Shown here in pieces: positions 1 to 11,055 of a DNA stretch of 64,000 nt. The translations under genes and the position numbers were made by a program. This DNA comes from Ceratotherium simum simum (lineage: Eukaryota > Chordata > Mammalia > Perissodactyla > Rhinocerotidae): NCBI RefSeq assembly GCF_000283155.1, contig NW_004454156.1, forward strand, positions 34,617,498 through 34,681,497, in the 5' to 3' direction. The notes under the pieces were generated by a model. It was not told the DNA's origin. It was given only the letters and a program-made list of their open reading frames with translations, and did no database searches. The number at the start of each line of letters is the position of its first letter. Positions within the stretch are counted from its first letter, which is position 1.

Positions 1-93
1 GAGAAGCGGTGCCTCGATGCGCACCCGGGATCCGAACCCGGGCCGCCAGCATTGCAGCGCGCGCACTTAACCACCAAGCCACAGGGCCGGCCC
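1..93 (-). repeat. ERE SINE (tRNA-derived), cut by window edge
   Basis: Reverse complement of the perissodactyl ERE head: gggccggccctgtggctt..., then a B-box-like ggttcggatcc. Only the 5' ~93 bp of the element lies in the window. Confidence 0.9.
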
Positions 94-605
94 TGTAATA
101 TCTGTTTAAATAAATCAAATTTCAATATGAAAACATATGCTACAGTTTAAAATATAGATATAAGATAATACTCATTTTTTTAAGGTAGAAAATATAAAAA
201 AGCATAAAGGAAAATATCTAAATGACCTATAGTTCTATTACCCAGATTCTCAGTGTGTTTCCCTATTGTTCAGTATCTAATGATGAACTCCCACCATCCT
301 GGTTCTTGCCAAACCTGTCTGCATGCCTGACTTGCAGCTCTGCTCACATTTCCAGCCTCTCCACGCCAACCAGGCTCAAACCCACAGGCATCCCTTGTCT
401 GCCCTCTTCCCTGGCTCTGGGAGCCTCACTCCTCTTGCCATCATTCCACTCAGCCTTCCTTTCCTTCTCTCCAGCACTCTCATCACACACTGGCACTTGA
501 CCTCACCTCCTCCCCTCCAGTCCTCCTCCCGCACTGCCTCTTCCCACTTCCACCTGTATTTTCTGCAGCCCAAGACGGATCTTCCCGAAGCCAGCTACAA
601 TCACA
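94..605. other. No feature recognised
   Basis: About 130 bp of A/T-rich DNA, then C-rich DNA. The open frames at 222-655 read as low-complexity S/P/L-rich peptides without any family resemblance. Confidence 0.4.
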
Positions 606-800
606 AGCTCAGCACAGACTTACTGAGCTCTTGTCATGTGCCGGGATGGTTCTAAGCACTTCGCACACACTTTGCCTTGTTACATCCTTATCTCAGTCCT
701 TTGATGTGGGTACTATTTTTCTCCCCCATTTCACAGATGAGGAAACTGAGGCTCGGAGGAGTTAAATAATTTGCCCAAGACCATACTACATCTCTCAGGT
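606..800 (-). repeat. MIR SINE
   Basis: Antisense MIR: cttgtcatgtgccggga, then cacagatgaggaaactgaggctc, then ttgcccaagacca. Confidence 0.8.
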
Positions 801-834
801 TCTAATAACAACAACATTGTGATTATTATTTGTT

Positions 835-1010
835 CATGACTCTCGACAACCTAATTTTTATCATGACTTTTTTCTCCTCCTTTTACAGAGGAGAAAACTG
901 AAGCACAGAATGGTAAGTAACTTGATCAAGGTCATTGGGCTAATAGGTGGCATGGTAGGGGTTTGAACCCAGATATGCTGGTTGCACAAAATCCAGAACC
1001 CCTAGACTAT
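835..1010 (-). repeat. MIR SINE
   Basis: Antisense MIR: tacagaggagaaaactgaagc, caaggtcattgggctaat, and gggtttgaacccagat at the 5' end of the element. Confidence 0.75.
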
Positions 1011-1424
1011 CCCAGTAGACTCAGTCCTGGCCCTCAAAGAGGCTGGAGTACATCCTGCCTTTTTCTGGCCCAAGAACCCTTCCAGTGCTTTCTGTGTGAA
1101 GCCCAAACTACTAGCCTGGCATCCTGAGCCCCAGACAATTGCCTCTGACCTCGTAGTAAGCCCTGTCTCTCCCTGGTCCTCTGCAGGGACCTTTACCCCA
1201 AGCAGCAGGAGCTCACTGTGCTCTGAACCTGCCCATTCCACGAACTGGCCACTGTCACACCACTGCTTTCTTACCTTTTCTGATGATTCTGCCCCCTGGA
1301 CCCCTACTGGTTCTTCAAGACCCTGATCCCTCACTAGAAAGTGACTTCTCCCTCCGCTGACCTACGGTGTGTGTGCATCTCTCTGACAACACTCCTCTCC
1401 CTCTGTCGTATGTCTGTCTTGTGC
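1011..1424. other. No feature recognised (possible degraded L2)
   Basis: C/T-rich sequence resembling the body of a plus-strand L2 in places (ctgtctctccctggtcctct). The resemblance is too weak to bound. Confidence 0.3.
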
Positions 1425-1620
1425 TGCCTGGGTCACAATCCAGACTCTGCCACCTACTGTCCCTGTCTGTGCCTCAGTGTCCTCATTTGTAAAATGAGGA
1501 TGATGATAGTTCTTGCAAAATTGGGTTGTTGTGAGGGTGAAATGACTTAATATACATCAGGTGTTGACAACAATTAGCACAGTGTAAGTGCCCAAAGTGT
1601 TTGCTATTATGGTGGTGATT
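1425..1620 (+). repeat. MIR SINE
   Basis: Sense MIR: cagactctgccacctact, tcctcatttgtaaaatgag, gggttgttgtgagggtg, and a 3' end near gtgctattatt-like sequence. Confidence 0.85.
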
Positions 1621-1660
1621 ATGCATCCTCCTATCTTCCCTCCTCTAGGAGGTTCTGTTT

Positions 1661-1970
1661 TCATTCTCCAATACTTCCTGAGGACTTATTCTTTGCTAGA
1701 CCCTGTGCCAGGTGCTGGGATTCGGTGATTAACAATCTGCAGTCTCTGCTCTGAAGACATTCACACAGGTACAAACAGGACAGCCTGGTAAGTGTTGCAA
1801 AGTCATAAGCAACATAGGATGCTGAAGGGGCAGAAGGGGGGCATCTAGGTGTAGGGGAAGGAGAACTCACTCCAGGCAAGAAAAACTGAGTGCAAGGCCC
1901 AGCGGGGAAAAGACACAGACTGTACAGGACTTGGAGCAGCTCAGTGTCAGGATGGGAAGCGTCAAGGAAG
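1661..1970 (-). repeat. L2 LINE fragment
   Basis: Antisense L2 3' end: acttcctgaggacttattct, tgtgccaggtgctggga. It continues into the aggcaagaaaaactgagtgc region typical of the L2 body. Confidence 0.6.
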
Positions 1971-1997
1971 GGTAGGAAGGGGCAAGGGCTTGCTGCA

Positions 1998-2240
1998 GAA
2001 ACTGAGGTCCTAGGACCAGCAGCCTCACCTGGGAGCTTGTTAGAAATACAGAGTCTCAGGACCCAGCCCAGACCCACTGAACCCCAATCTGCCTGTTAAC
2101 AAGCCCCCCAGGTGGTTCACAGCATCGTAAAGTGTGACAAACACTGGGCTTAATCAGGTGTCCCGTCCTCCTGCTAAGGAGTTTCCACTCCATTGGACAT
2201 TAGAATCCCCGGGGAGAGTTTCATTAAATCAGTATCTCAG
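1998..2240 (-). repeat. MER5/MER20-type hAT element remnants
   Basis: cacctgggagcttgttagaa, caggacccagcccagaccca and caggtggttcacagc match antisense MER5A. A second, weaker similar piece follows from 2160 (attagaatccccggggag). Confidence 0.6.
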
Positions 2241-2399
2241 GCGTCGAGTCCTGAGCACTCATATTTTATTTGTTATTCACTCAGCAAATGATTACCGAGC
2301 ACAAGGCACCACGCCTTCTCCTTCCCTGCAATAGCACTCAGGGCCTCTCTTTCATCAGTCTGCACTCAAACATTATTCCACGAATCTAGTGCAATGGCT

Positions 2400-2705
2400 C
2401 CTGGGCCCAATTTACAACATCTTCTGCCCAGGGCCCACCCTGCTCTCTATGCCATCACTCGAAGATCCATACCTCCCCGCTCTTCTCGAGTCTTTGACTG
2501 TGGTAACTCCTTCAGGAGGCCTCTTGGATCCTTCCACCTGGTGTGGATGTCCTCCTCTGCTCCCATATCACCCTCATGCCGTCAGCTTGTCTGCCTCCAG
2601 ACAAGGAGCCAGCAGCTTCTTAAGGGCAGGTCAGGGCTTTGTTTGTGCTTGTATCCCCAGGACCTGGCACGGTTCAATGTTTGTAGAGTGAATGAACAAA
2701 TAAAT
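2400..2705 (+). repeat. L2 LINE 3' end
   Basis: Sense L2 tail: taagggcaggtcaggg, gtatccccaggacctggcac, then gtagagtgaatgaacaaataaa. Confidence 0.7.
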
Positions 2706-2826
2706 AAGCTAATAAAAATTATAATAAGAATATATGAGAAAGAATTACATGAATGCTAGATAATACAATATTTATTTGTGTTTGCTTCAACCACAGATGG
2801 CTGGAGAATAAATAACTTTCTTCTTG

Positions 2827-3073
2827 TTTTTTTTTTTTTTGAGGAAGATCAGTCCTGAGCTAACTTCTGTTGCCAATCCTCCTTTTTGCTTGAGGAAGAT
2901 TTGCCCTGAGATAATGCCTGTTGCCAATCATCTTACTCTATTTTGTATGTGGGTCACCGTCACAGCATGGCTGACAAGTGATGTATGTAGGCCTGCGCCT
3001 GGGATTCAAACCTGCAAACCTGACCTCCTAAGCAGAGTGTGCAGAACTTAACCACTACACCATGGGGCCAGCC
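2827..3073 (-). repeat. ERE SINE (long-tail type)
   Basis: A poly-T start, two gaggaagat...cctgagctaa tail units, the tRNA-like head and a final ggggccagcc. A likely duplication of ctttcttct flanks it (2816-2826 and 3073-3082). Confidence 0.9.
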
Positions 3074-3094
3074 TTTCTTCTGTTTTTTTGGTTT

Positions 3095-3535
3095 TTTTTG
3101 TTTTTAGAGCTTTATTGAGATATAATTCACGTAAGATACAATTCACCCGTTTAAAGTGTACAATTCAGTACTTTTTAGTATATTCACAGAGTTGTGCAAC
3201 CATCACCGCTATTTAATTCCAGAACATTTTCATCACTCCAAAGAAACCCCATATCTATTAGCAGTCACTCCCCATTTCACCCAACCTCCTCCTCCAGCCC
3301 CAGGCAACCACTAATTTGTTGTCCGTCTCTATAGATTTGCCTGTTTTGGACATTTCGTATAAAAGGAATTATACAATGTGTGGTCTATTGTGTCCGGCTT
3401 CTTTCACTTAGCATGAGTTTTCAAGGCTCATCTACATTGTAGCATGTATCAGTGCTTCATTCCTTTCTATTGCTGAATGATTTCCATTATGTGGATATGC
3501 CACATTTTGTTATCCCTTCATCAGCTGACAATAAC
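3095..3535 (-). repeat. L1 LINE 3' fragment
   Basis: Antisense mammalian L1 3' UTR and ORF2 end: tttattgagatataattcac, gtgcaaccatcaccgctatt, aattccagaacattttcatc. Confidence 0.85.
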
Positions 3536-3589
3536 CAACCTTCGCGCAGGTAGATAGCATTCACCTTTCGCAGCAGCATTTTCACGCCA

Positions 3590-3755
3590 CCTCACTTCAC
3601 CTTGGTGCCTACTGTTTGAGGAGGGTTGTGTTTATCCCTATTGGCAGATGAGTAAACTGAGGCTAGAAAGAGCAGTTGTGATTTGCCAGTGATCACAGGC
3701 TATTAAATGGCAGTCGTAACTCAAAGCCCTTTCCTCTGAGCCACTCTGCCTCCCT
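3590..3755 (-). repeat. MIR SINE
   Basis: Antisense MIR: gcagatgagtaaactgaggc, ccagtgatcacaggctatta, and aaagccctttcctctgagcc. Confidence 0.65.
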
Positions 3756-4045
3756 CCCCCATCCAGGTCATGTCACATGTCTCTTTTCCCCTCATAAACT
3801 CACTCTTCATGGCGTCCACAGTGCCACCGGGCCTTGCGTACACAGAGCTTTGGGTGTGTGCCCAGGAAGGGTAGTAAGCCTTAACCTGATCTGGATTTAT
3901 AAGCCAAAGTTCTGCCCTCCTTCCAGCCTCAGTGCAGACCGGCCATTTCTGCATCCTGGATGTAGCCACCAGCCACCCCCCAGAGAATGAGCCTCTGCCA
4001 CCTGCCCCGGTGCCACCCAGACCTTACCATCCCCACTTCCTTCTG
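3756..4045. other. No feature recognised
   Basis: Single-copy-looking sequence. The frame at 3721-3969 on the minus strand shows no known domain. Confidence 0.35.
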
Positions 4046-4250
4046 CTTGCCGCGCCCCTTCCTCTCAAACCACAGAGAGCTTTAAACACACCTCTTTTAT
4101 AGCACTTGTCACACTGGGACACAATTATTTGTTTATGTCTACTCCCCTAAACCTGTGAGCCGCAGATGTGAAGGGTCTTAATTGTCTTTGTATCACAGGA
4201 CCTGACACTTCATAGGAACTCGATCAGTATTGGTGGAATGAATGGATCTT
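4046..4250 (+). repeat. L2 LINE 3' end
   Basis: Sense L2: tttatagcacttgtcacac, ttgtctttgtatcacaggac, and a ggtggaatgaatgg end. Confidence 0.7.
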
Positions 4251-4264
4251 CTCGTGTTTTGATA

Positions 4265-4480
4265 GCAGTGCCTACCACTGACTGTGTGCTTACCACAAGA
4301 CTTTTTATCCTGACAACAACCCTGTGATATGGGGTCTAATCTCCTTTTTACAGAAGAAGAACCAGAGACTCAGAAATGTAAAGTTTCCAAGCCTAAGGCC
4401 TCATAGACAGTAAGAGACAGAGCTGGGACTTAACTCTAGACCTATTTGTCTCTCAATATGCTGCTCTTTACCACCAGTAG
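4265..4480 (-). repeat. MIR SINE
   Basis: Antisense MIR: ctgacaacaaccctgtgat, tttacagaagaagaaccaga, gacagagctgggacttaac. Confidence 0.75.
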
Positions 4481-4559
4481 GCCCCTCTTAGGGCAAGTGT
4501 GAATTTAGAATCAGGCCCGTGAGAGTGGATGACTTAAAAAAAACAAGGTTGCCCAAAGC

Positions 4560-4720
4560 TCCTTAAACTCTACTCGCCTGTGATCTTTATTATTAGATTG
4601 CATTTCAGGTCTGAAGAGAGAAAACCAGCTCAGAGAGGTTAAATGACTACCAAAAACACACAGCTCAGTAGGAGGACTAGCCCTCAAGACCACGCCTGCT
4701 CATTCACAAGGGTAGGCTTG
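4560..4720 (-). repeat. MIR SINE
   Basis: Antisense MIR: cagctcagagaggttaaatg, cacacagctcagtaggagg. Confidence 0.6.
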
Positions 4721-4809
4721 CTTCAGCACACCATAGTCACTGTGTATTTATTTCACTTTGCATTGCTCAAGTGTAAGTCTCGGTTTCCACTCAGAAGCTT
4801 CCTTAAAAG

Positions 4810-5515
4810 GAAATGAATAAATCCACGTAGTGGAGAAATTGGAACCCTCATACATTGCTAGCGGGATTATAAAACGGTGCAGCCACTTTGGAAAACAATG
4901 TGGCAGTTCCTCAAAGTACTAAACATAGAGTTACCATCTGATCTAGAAATTCCACTCCTAGGTATATATCCAAGGGAAATGAAAACATATTTCCACATAA
5001 AAACTCATACACAAATGTACACAAATGTTCATAGCAGCAATATTCATAATAGCCAAAAAAAGAAAACAACTCAAATGTCCATGAACTGATAAATGGATAA
5101 AGAAAATGTGGCCTAGCCATACAATGGGATGTTATTTGACAATAAAAAGCAATGAAGTTCTGATCCATGTTACAACATGGATGAACCTTGAAAACATCAT
5201 GCTAAGTGAAAGAAACCAGACACAAAAGGCCACATATTGTATGATTCCATTTACATGAAATGTCCAGAATAGGCAAATCTACGGAGACAGAAAGTAAATT
5301 GTGGTTGCCAGGGGCTGAGGGGAGGAGGGAATGGAGAGTGATTGCTAATGGGTATGGGGTTTCTTTTGGGGATGATGAAAATATTCTGGAATTAGATAGT
5401 GGTGATGGTTGCACAATTCTGTGACTATACTAAAAAACCACTGAATTGTATACTTTAAAAGGGTGAATTTTATGGTATTTGAATTATATATCAATAAAGC
5501 TGCTATAAAAAGAGT
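4810..5515 (+). repeat. L1 LINE 3' end (ORF2 end plus 3' UTR)
   Basis: Sense L1: cagccactttggaaaacaat, attccactcctaggtatata, tgttcatagcagcaatattc, then the 3' UTR tggtgatggttgcacaattc and a final tatatcaataaagctgc. The reading frame is broken, so this is a dead 5'-truncated copy. Confidence 0.9.
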
Positions 5516-5519
5516 AAAA

Positions 5520-5928
5520 ATGGAATGACCTTTGCCTTTTCCAGTTCCGTGGAAGCAGGCATTTGCAGGTAAGAACCACCAGCCAGTGCACCCGGCCCAT
5601 GCCTGCACTGTGACAAAGAGCATGGCGACCTCCCAGTGTGCCCAGCACAGCACCTGCAGCCATGTCTGGCATGTTTGAGGTGGTGTGGGAATGTCTCTCG
5701 GCCCCTCTTCCCTTCATGGGTGCATTTTTAACATTTGGCCTCATATTACTTATGTGTGGCAAAGGACGTTATGCTCATAAGGTATCCCTTGCCAGGAGGT
5801 CAGGCCACATGTTTTGAAGTCCATTTCAAGATGGGGGAAGCCATCTTAGCAGCCATGTCCAGCTGCGTGGCGATGGAATCAGGGTGGCATCACAGGATTT
5901 CAGCGATTTGGAGCAAATGCAACTTGAC
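5520..5928. other. No feature recognised
   Basis: About 400 bp between an L1 end and a MIR with no repeat or exon signature that I can support. Confidence 0.35.
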
Positions 5929-6400
5929 CCTCAGTGCAAAGCAGCTGGGATACAAAGGCAAGTACCCTGGATCTGGCACCCAAACACCTGGGTTTGAGTC
6001 TCAGCTCCACCACCTACTAGCTGGGTGGTCTTGGGCAGTCTGCTTTTTTTTTTTTTTTTTGGTGACGAAGATTGGCCCTGAGCTAACGTCTGTTGCCAAT
6101 CCTCCTGTTTTTGCTTGAGAAAGATTGGCCCTGAGCTAACATCCATGGCAATCTTCCTCTATTTTGTATGTGGGTCACTGCCACAGCATGGCTTGATGAA
6201 TGGTGCAGGTCCGCGCCCAGGATCTGAACCCGCAAACTCTGGGCCGCCAAAGCAGAGCATGCGAACTTAACCACTACGCCACCAAGCCAGCCCCTTTGGC
6301 AGTCTTTTAACCACCTGGAGCCTCCATTTGCTCACCTGAAAAAATAATGGAGATGATTCCTACCTCGGAGGACACGGAGAGGATCCTGGCTATTCAAGCT
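5929..6400 (+). repeat. MIR SINE split by an ERE insertion
   Basis: The MIR head (gtttgagtctcagctccacc, actagctgggtggtcttggg) stops at ~6041 and resumes at ~6294 (cagtcttttaaccacctgga). The gap is filled by the ERE at 6044-6293. Confidence 0.85.
6044..6293 (-). repeat. ERE SINE inserted in a MIR
   Basis: A poly-T, two gaggaagat/gagaaagattggccctgagc tail units, the tRNA-like head and a final ccagccc. Target duplication cttgggcagtct at 6030-6041 versus ctttggcagtct at 6294-6305 (11 of 12). Confidence 0.93.
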
Positions 6401-6404
6401 CTAG

Positions 6405-6540
6405 TCCACTGAACCCAGCAGCTTCAGCACCCCCTGGGAGCTTGTTAGAAACGCAGAGTCTAAGGCCCCATCCCTGAGCTGCTGAATCAGAGTCTGCATC
6501 TTAACATCATGCCCAGGGGACTCACAGATGCACAATAGGT
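6405..6540 (-). repeat. MER5A-type hAT element
   Basis: Antisense: cagcagcttcagcacccc, ctgggagcttgttagaaacg, gctgaatcagagtctgcat. Confidence 0.75.
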
Positions 6541-6584
6541 GCCACACACATGGCTATCATGACATTTTATTGTTACAGAGAAAG

Positions 6585-6745
6585 GGGGCTGCTCTGGGGT
6601 CCCAGCTCTGCCCCTTCCTTCCTGTGTGAGCTTAAGTTAGTCACTTGCCCCTTCCGGGCCTCAGTGTTTCCATGCCCCGTCTGTCTAACAAGATCAGTTT
6701 GATAGGCTCATCTGATAAAATGCGTGGGAAAGTGCTTTACAAACT
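6585..6745 (+). repeat. MIR SINE
   Basis: Sense MIR: tcccagctctgccccttcc, gtcacttgccccttccggg, and a gggaaagtgctttacaaac 3' part. Confidence 0.65.
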
Positions 6746-7188
6746 CAGAGGCTTTTGTGTGTACACGGTTATCTTGGCCAGTGAGGAGAAAGAGTGACTT
6801 GTGAGATTCTGGAGATAAGAGAAGGTTCGGAGCAACGCGGAGGCATCAGACAGAGGGGCAGAGGCCCTGTAAGCAGAGAAGAGTGACTGAGGAAGCTCTG
6901 CTCTTGCCCAAGAGAAGCCTCTCCACCTCGAAGTGGAGACAAAACCACAAGTGCCATTGGGCAAGATAGGGAGGTGGCAGCATAGGCGAGGTGGAAGGTC
7001 ACAGCTGGGGGCCTCCTTGTGAGCAGAGGGCAAAGGCATCAAGCTGCTGGAAGTCAGAGTGCATGGGACAGAGGCGTCCCTCCTGTAAACGCCGATATCC
7101 GGATTTAAGATGGTCTCGAGGGGGCTGGAAATTCCTCCTCTGGTTACAGTCCCTCCGTCAGGGGCTTCCCACGGCCTTTAGGACAGTA
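6746..7188. other. No feature recognised
   Basis: Purine-rich mixed DNA. Frames on either strand resemble no family I know. Confidence 0.35.
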
Positions 7189-7400
7189 GCAGCTGATGTT
7201 TATACAGCATTTAGGACATGTCAGACATTTGCCAAGAACATTTCCAGATATTGACTCCTGTAAGCCCCACAACAGCCCTGTGAGGCCCCATATTACAAAT
7301 GGGGCCATTGAAGCATAGAGAGCTTGCGTGACTTGCTCAATATCACAGAGCTAACAAGTGGTGGAAGCCCAGGGCATCTGGCTCTAGGGCCCCCTTGTTA
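7189..7400 (-). repeat. MIR SINE
   Basis: Antisense MIR: ccccacaacagccctgtgag, acaaatggggccattgaagc, cacagagctaacaagtggtg. Confidence 0.75.
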
Positions 7401-7424
7401 GCAGCTCCTCTCCTGCTTTTCTTT

Positions 7425-8310
7425 TTTTTCATTAAGACTATTTTTTTTAGAGCAGTTTCAGGTTCACAGAAAATTGAGGGGGGAAGGTACAGAGATTTCC
7501 CAAATAACCCCACACATGTATAGCCTCCTGCATTATCAATATCCCCACCTGAGTGGTACATATGTTGAATCGACATTGACACATCATAATCACCCAACGT
7601 AATTGGGTGATTTGGGGTTCACTCTTGGTGTCGTGCATTCTATGGGTTTGGACAAATGTATAATGATATGTATCCATCCTTATAGCATCATACAGAGTAG
7701 TTTCATTGCCCTAAAAATCCTCTGTGCTCCAACTATTCCTCTCTCCCTCATCCCCTGGCAACCACTGATCTTTTTATTGTCTCCATAGTTTTGCCTTTTC
7801 CAGAATGTCATATGGTTGGAAATATACAGAATGTAGCCTTTTCAGACTGGCTTCTTTCCCTTAGTAATGTGCATTTAAGTTTCCTCCACATCTTTTCACG
7901 GCTTGATAGCTCATATCTTTTCAGCGCTGAATAATATTCCGTTATCTGGATGTACCACAGTTTATTTATCCATTCACCTACTGAAGGACATCTTGGTTGC
8001 TTCCAAGTTTTGGCAATTACGAATAAAGCCGCTGTAAACATCTGTGTGGAGGGCCGGCCCCGTGGCTTAGCGGTTAAGTGCACGCACTCTGATGCTGGCA
8101 GCCTGGGTTCGGATCCCAGGCGCGCACGGACGCACCACTTCTCCAGCCATGCTGAGGCCGAGTCCCACATACAGCAACTAGAAGGGTGTGCAACTATGAC
8201 GTACAACTATCTACTGGGGCTTTGGGGGGATAAATAAATAAATAAACTTAAAAAAAAAAATCTGTGTGGAGGTTTTTGTACGGACATACGTTTTCACTGC
8301 TTTTTAGTCT
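7425..8310 (-). repeat. L1 LINE fragment, split by an ERE
   Basis: Antisense L1 3' region: gagcagtttcaggttcacag, ctggcaaccactgatctttt, gaataatattccgttatctg, tttatttatccattcaccta. It is interrupted by the ERE at 8052-8259 and resumes with gtttttgtacggacatacg. Confidence 0.85.
8052..8259 (+). repeat. ERE SINE inserted in L1
   Basis: A full-length head (ggccggccccgtggcttagc), B-box-like ggttcggatcc, body acatacagcaactagaagg, and an A-rich tail. Exact 12-bp target duplication atctgtgtggag at 8040-8051 and 8260-8271. Confidence 0.96.
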
Positions 8311-8638
8311 GGAGATGGAGATGGTTGCTTGGAGGTTGGCCTGAGAGCCACGTAGCAGAGGGATCAGTGCTGCATGTGGTCTTCTAGGACCTTAATCATC
8401 GTCATCATCATCACGGTAATAAGAACTAGTAATCCAGTAGTCGTTGTTGATAGCATCAGTCCAGCACGGAGGTCTGAGGGCCCAGGGTCACTGAGCAATT
8501 CCAGGCGTGTTACCTGATTAATTACGTTCCAATAGCAATCCTCAGTGCAGACTGCTACACACCAGATGCGCTTTACCTGCAGCAGTGTCCAAAACAGCGT
8601 TTTTAGAGCTTTTGTTTTTTACCTCTCAATCCACTGTA
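8311..8638. other. No feature recognised
   Basis: Sequence between an L1 and an ERE containing a short imperfect atc/atcatc run near 8395-8415. No family was assigned. Confidence 0.35.
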
Positions 8639-8653
8639 AGAAATGTATTTTAT

Positions 8654-8853
8654 TTATTTATTTTTTTTTATTTTTCCCCTAAAGCCCCAGGCGATAGTTG
8701 TATGTCATAGTTGCACATTCTTCTAGTTGCTGTATGTGGGACGCGGCCTCAGCATGGCCGGAGAAGCAGTGCGTCTGTGCGCGCCGGGGATCCGAACCCG
8801 GGCAGCCTGCATTGGAGCGCACGCACTTAACGGCTAAGCCACGGGGCCGGCCC
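8654..8853 (-). repeat. ERE SINE
   Basis: T-rich start, aaagccccaggcgatagttg, the tRNA-like head in reverse, and a final ggggccggccc. Exact 15-bp target duplication agaaatgtattttat at 8639-8653 and 8854-8868. Confidence 0.96.
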
Positions 8854-9139
8854 AGAAATGTATTTTATAATACAAACACTCTCAACTAAATGAAACAGGT
8901 TTCCCCCAAATACTCCGATATCTTCTAATCTATTTCATTTTTTTAAATGTTGGTCGTGACATTGACTTCATGGCACATTAATGGAATTCTATTGACTCTA
9001 CAGCTTTTAGGAAGTTTCTGAACCTCTAGAAGCCACCAACTATGCCTCAAAATGTTGTTTTGAGTAGTAAGTGAGATAAGGTATGTGAAAAGTTGAACGC
9101 AGGATCTAGTTGACAGTTAGAGATAAGATACGGTGGCTT

Positions 9140-9333
9140 GAGCCAGCCGTGATGGCCTAGTGGTTAAAGTTTGGTGCCCTCACCGCTTCGGCAGCCCAGA
9201 TTCACTTCCAGTCTTGTCTGTCAATTGCCATGCTGTGGCAGCGGCTCACATAGAAGAACTAGAACGACTTACAACTAGGATATACAACCATGCACTGGGG
9301 TTCTGGGGCAGAAAAAAAAATGAGAGAGAAATA
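9140..9333 (+). repeat. Older diverged ERE SINE
   Basis: gagccagccgtgatggccta, gtggcagcggctcacataga and a tail tggggttctggggcagaaaa resemble a diverged ERE. A short possible duplication gtggctt lies at 9133-9139 and 9334-9340. Confidence 0.8.
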
Positions 9334-9339
9334 GTGGCT

Positions 9340-9510
9340 TAACGTTATGATCCATACATTACCCAGGAAGGTGAGCATTACCCCACTGATAGGGTAGAAA
9401 CTGAGGCTCGAGGAGATGAAGCGACTTCTAAAGTCACCCAGACAAGGGCCAAAACCAGAACTGAACCCAGAATCAGGTTCTTTCCTGAAATTCTGTGCTG
9501 CCTCCCTACA
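9340..9510 (-). repeat. MIR SINE
   Basis: Antisense MIR: gggtagaaactgaggctcga, tcacccagacaagggccaa, gaactgaacccagaatca. Confidence 0.7.
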
Positions 9511-9714
9511 GAAGCATAACTTATTGGGTGTGGCTTCCAAAGGTCATGCTACTGGTTCCAGCTCAGTCACCTGGACAGAGGCCAGGTTTGCCACTCCTGG
9601 AGAATGCAAGACGCTGCCCTCACTCTCTTCTGGACCAGTGACAGTTTTCTCTTCCCCTCTCCATTGTCCAATTTAATTCAACGTCCATTTGCTGGGCACT
9701 GACTGGACACATGG

Positions 9715-10080
9715 CTGTTCCTGCTCCCTCTCCCTCAGCCTGGAACACTCCGGATATTGCATGGTGCCCTCCCTTACTTCATTCAGGTCGCTCCTAAAAT
9801 GTCACCTCCACATAAACTCCTAAACTCCTAATCCAAATGAGGACCAACATCCCTCTCTAGGAAGCTCCTTTCCCCTGCTTTATTTTTCTTCACGCGTTTG
9901 TCACTGCCTGGCAAATTGTACACTGTGCTGATTTATCCACTTACTCCTCATCCTCACTAAAACATAAACTCCAAGACAACAGGAACTTATAGGGTTGGTT
10001 CCCTGCCGTATCCCCAGTGCCTAGAACAGTGGCTGGCACAGAATAAGTACTCAATAAATGTTTATTGAATCAATAAGTGA
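9715..10080 (+). repeat. L2 LINE 3' part
   Basis: Sense L2: ctccctctccctcagcctgg, cctaaaatgtcacctccaca, gtatccccagtgcctagaac, and the tail actcaataaatgtttattga. Confidence 0.8.
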
Positions 10081-10139
10081 CGCTGGGCCAAGGCTGTGGA
10101 GTTGGGCTGATGCCAACGGGGATCGTGTTGGTGGACCTT

Positions 10140-10465
10140 CTGACAAGTACACTCAGACAAATACAAACCAAGTATCCTGAAAACACAGAGGAGCAGAGAC
10201 CAGCCCTGACTGCGGGTCAGGGAGGAGGAGGCCTCTGAGGGATCCCTGAGGCTGGTGGAACTTCAAAGATGGAGCTGTAAGGAGAGAGAGCATTCCATGT
10301 GGAGTGAAAGGCAAGGGCAAAGGTGCAGGGCACAAAGGTGGGGTGGGCACAGACACCAATCCATGGGGCTGTAGCTTTGGGTTCAGGATTGATGGGCAGA
10401 TGGGAAGGAGGCTGGGGCAGGCTGCAGGGGGCTTTGAATGCCAGGCTAGGAAGTTTGGAGTTATA
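10140..10465 (-). repeat. L2 LINE body fragment
   Basis: Antisense L2: gagagcattccatgtggagt, ggcaagggcaaaggtgcagg, ttgaatgccaggctaggaag. Confidence 0.55.
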
Positions 10466-10504
10466 AGTCTCTGATGGGGATCTAAGAAGATCTACCCATC
10501 TATT

Positions 10505-10560
10505 CATATCTATATCTATCTATCTATCTACACACACATATGCGGAACACATATACACAC
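10505..10560 (+). repeat. (TATC)n / (CA)n microsatellite
   Basis: Interrupted tatc units (10507-10529) followed by an acacaca-rich stretch. Confidence 0.8.
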
Positions 10561-10564
10561 ACAT

Positions 10565-10830
10565 CACGGAAGCCTATTAAAATATACATTTAAAATAAAA
10601 TTAAATGCAAAATTAAAAAATACGTATTTTAAAAATTTGTTTTAATAATCTCCCATGGTTCACAATTTGGGTATAAAAGGTTTTACGATGAAAATCTCCT
10701 TCCCACTCCAGCTCTCCCTGCCCCGCACCCCCGCCGGAAATTTGCCCTTCCCTGTAAGTAACCAGTGTTACTGTTTTGCGTCTTGTTCCAGCAGATTGAC
10801 ACTTATGGCGAGGCCACACTGGCGGAGCCG
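10565..10830. repeat. Possible diverged L1 3' UTR
   Basis: An A/T-rich stretch followed by ctccttcccactccagctct and aagtaaccagtgttactgtt, which resembles an L1M-type 3' UTR. The family call is weak. Confidence 0.3.
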
Positions 10831-10989
10831 CTGTGAGTGGGGTGTAGGCGGTTCGTGGCTCTGACCCACGAGCAGGAGCCCTGGCCTCACTCACCACTGC
10901 CAGGTGGCCCTTCCACCCCTCCTGCCCGGAAGTCCTGCGCGCCCCACTCTCTGACAGGTGAATTTGATTGAGCCCGCCCACTCCTGTCT

Positions 10990-11055
10990 TATGAACCAAT
11001 CGAGCGCGTTATGCAAATTAGCCCAATTTCCCGCCCCCTACGACAACCAATGGCT
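10990..11055 (+). promoter_or_regulatory. Promoter-like cluster: three CCAAT boxes, octamer, E2F-type site
   Basis: Within 66 bp there are CCAAT at 10996-11000, octamer ATGCAAAT at 11011-11018, CCAAT at 11023-11027, TTTCCCGCC (E2F type) at 11027-11035 and AACCAATGG at 11045-11053. CCAAT spacings are 27 and 24 bp, similar to NF-Y arrays in cell-cycle and histone promoters. The flanks (10930-11250) are CpG-richer than the surroundings. No known exon was recognised on either side. A 60-codon plus-strand frame (11011-11193) overlaps it but has no family resemblance. An old LTR promoter is an alternative. Confidence 0.45.

Noticed and set aside
5735..6118. 127-codon frame ending in an ERE
   Set aside because: It runs through a MIR into an ERE poly-T. 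It is repeat-derived.
8052..8259. tRNA gene candidates (A-box and B-box-like motifs)
   Set aside because: The boxes belong to ERE SINEs, which derive from a tRNA. They have SINE bodies, A-rich tails and target duplications, so they are not tRNA genes. The same applies to every other ERE copy.
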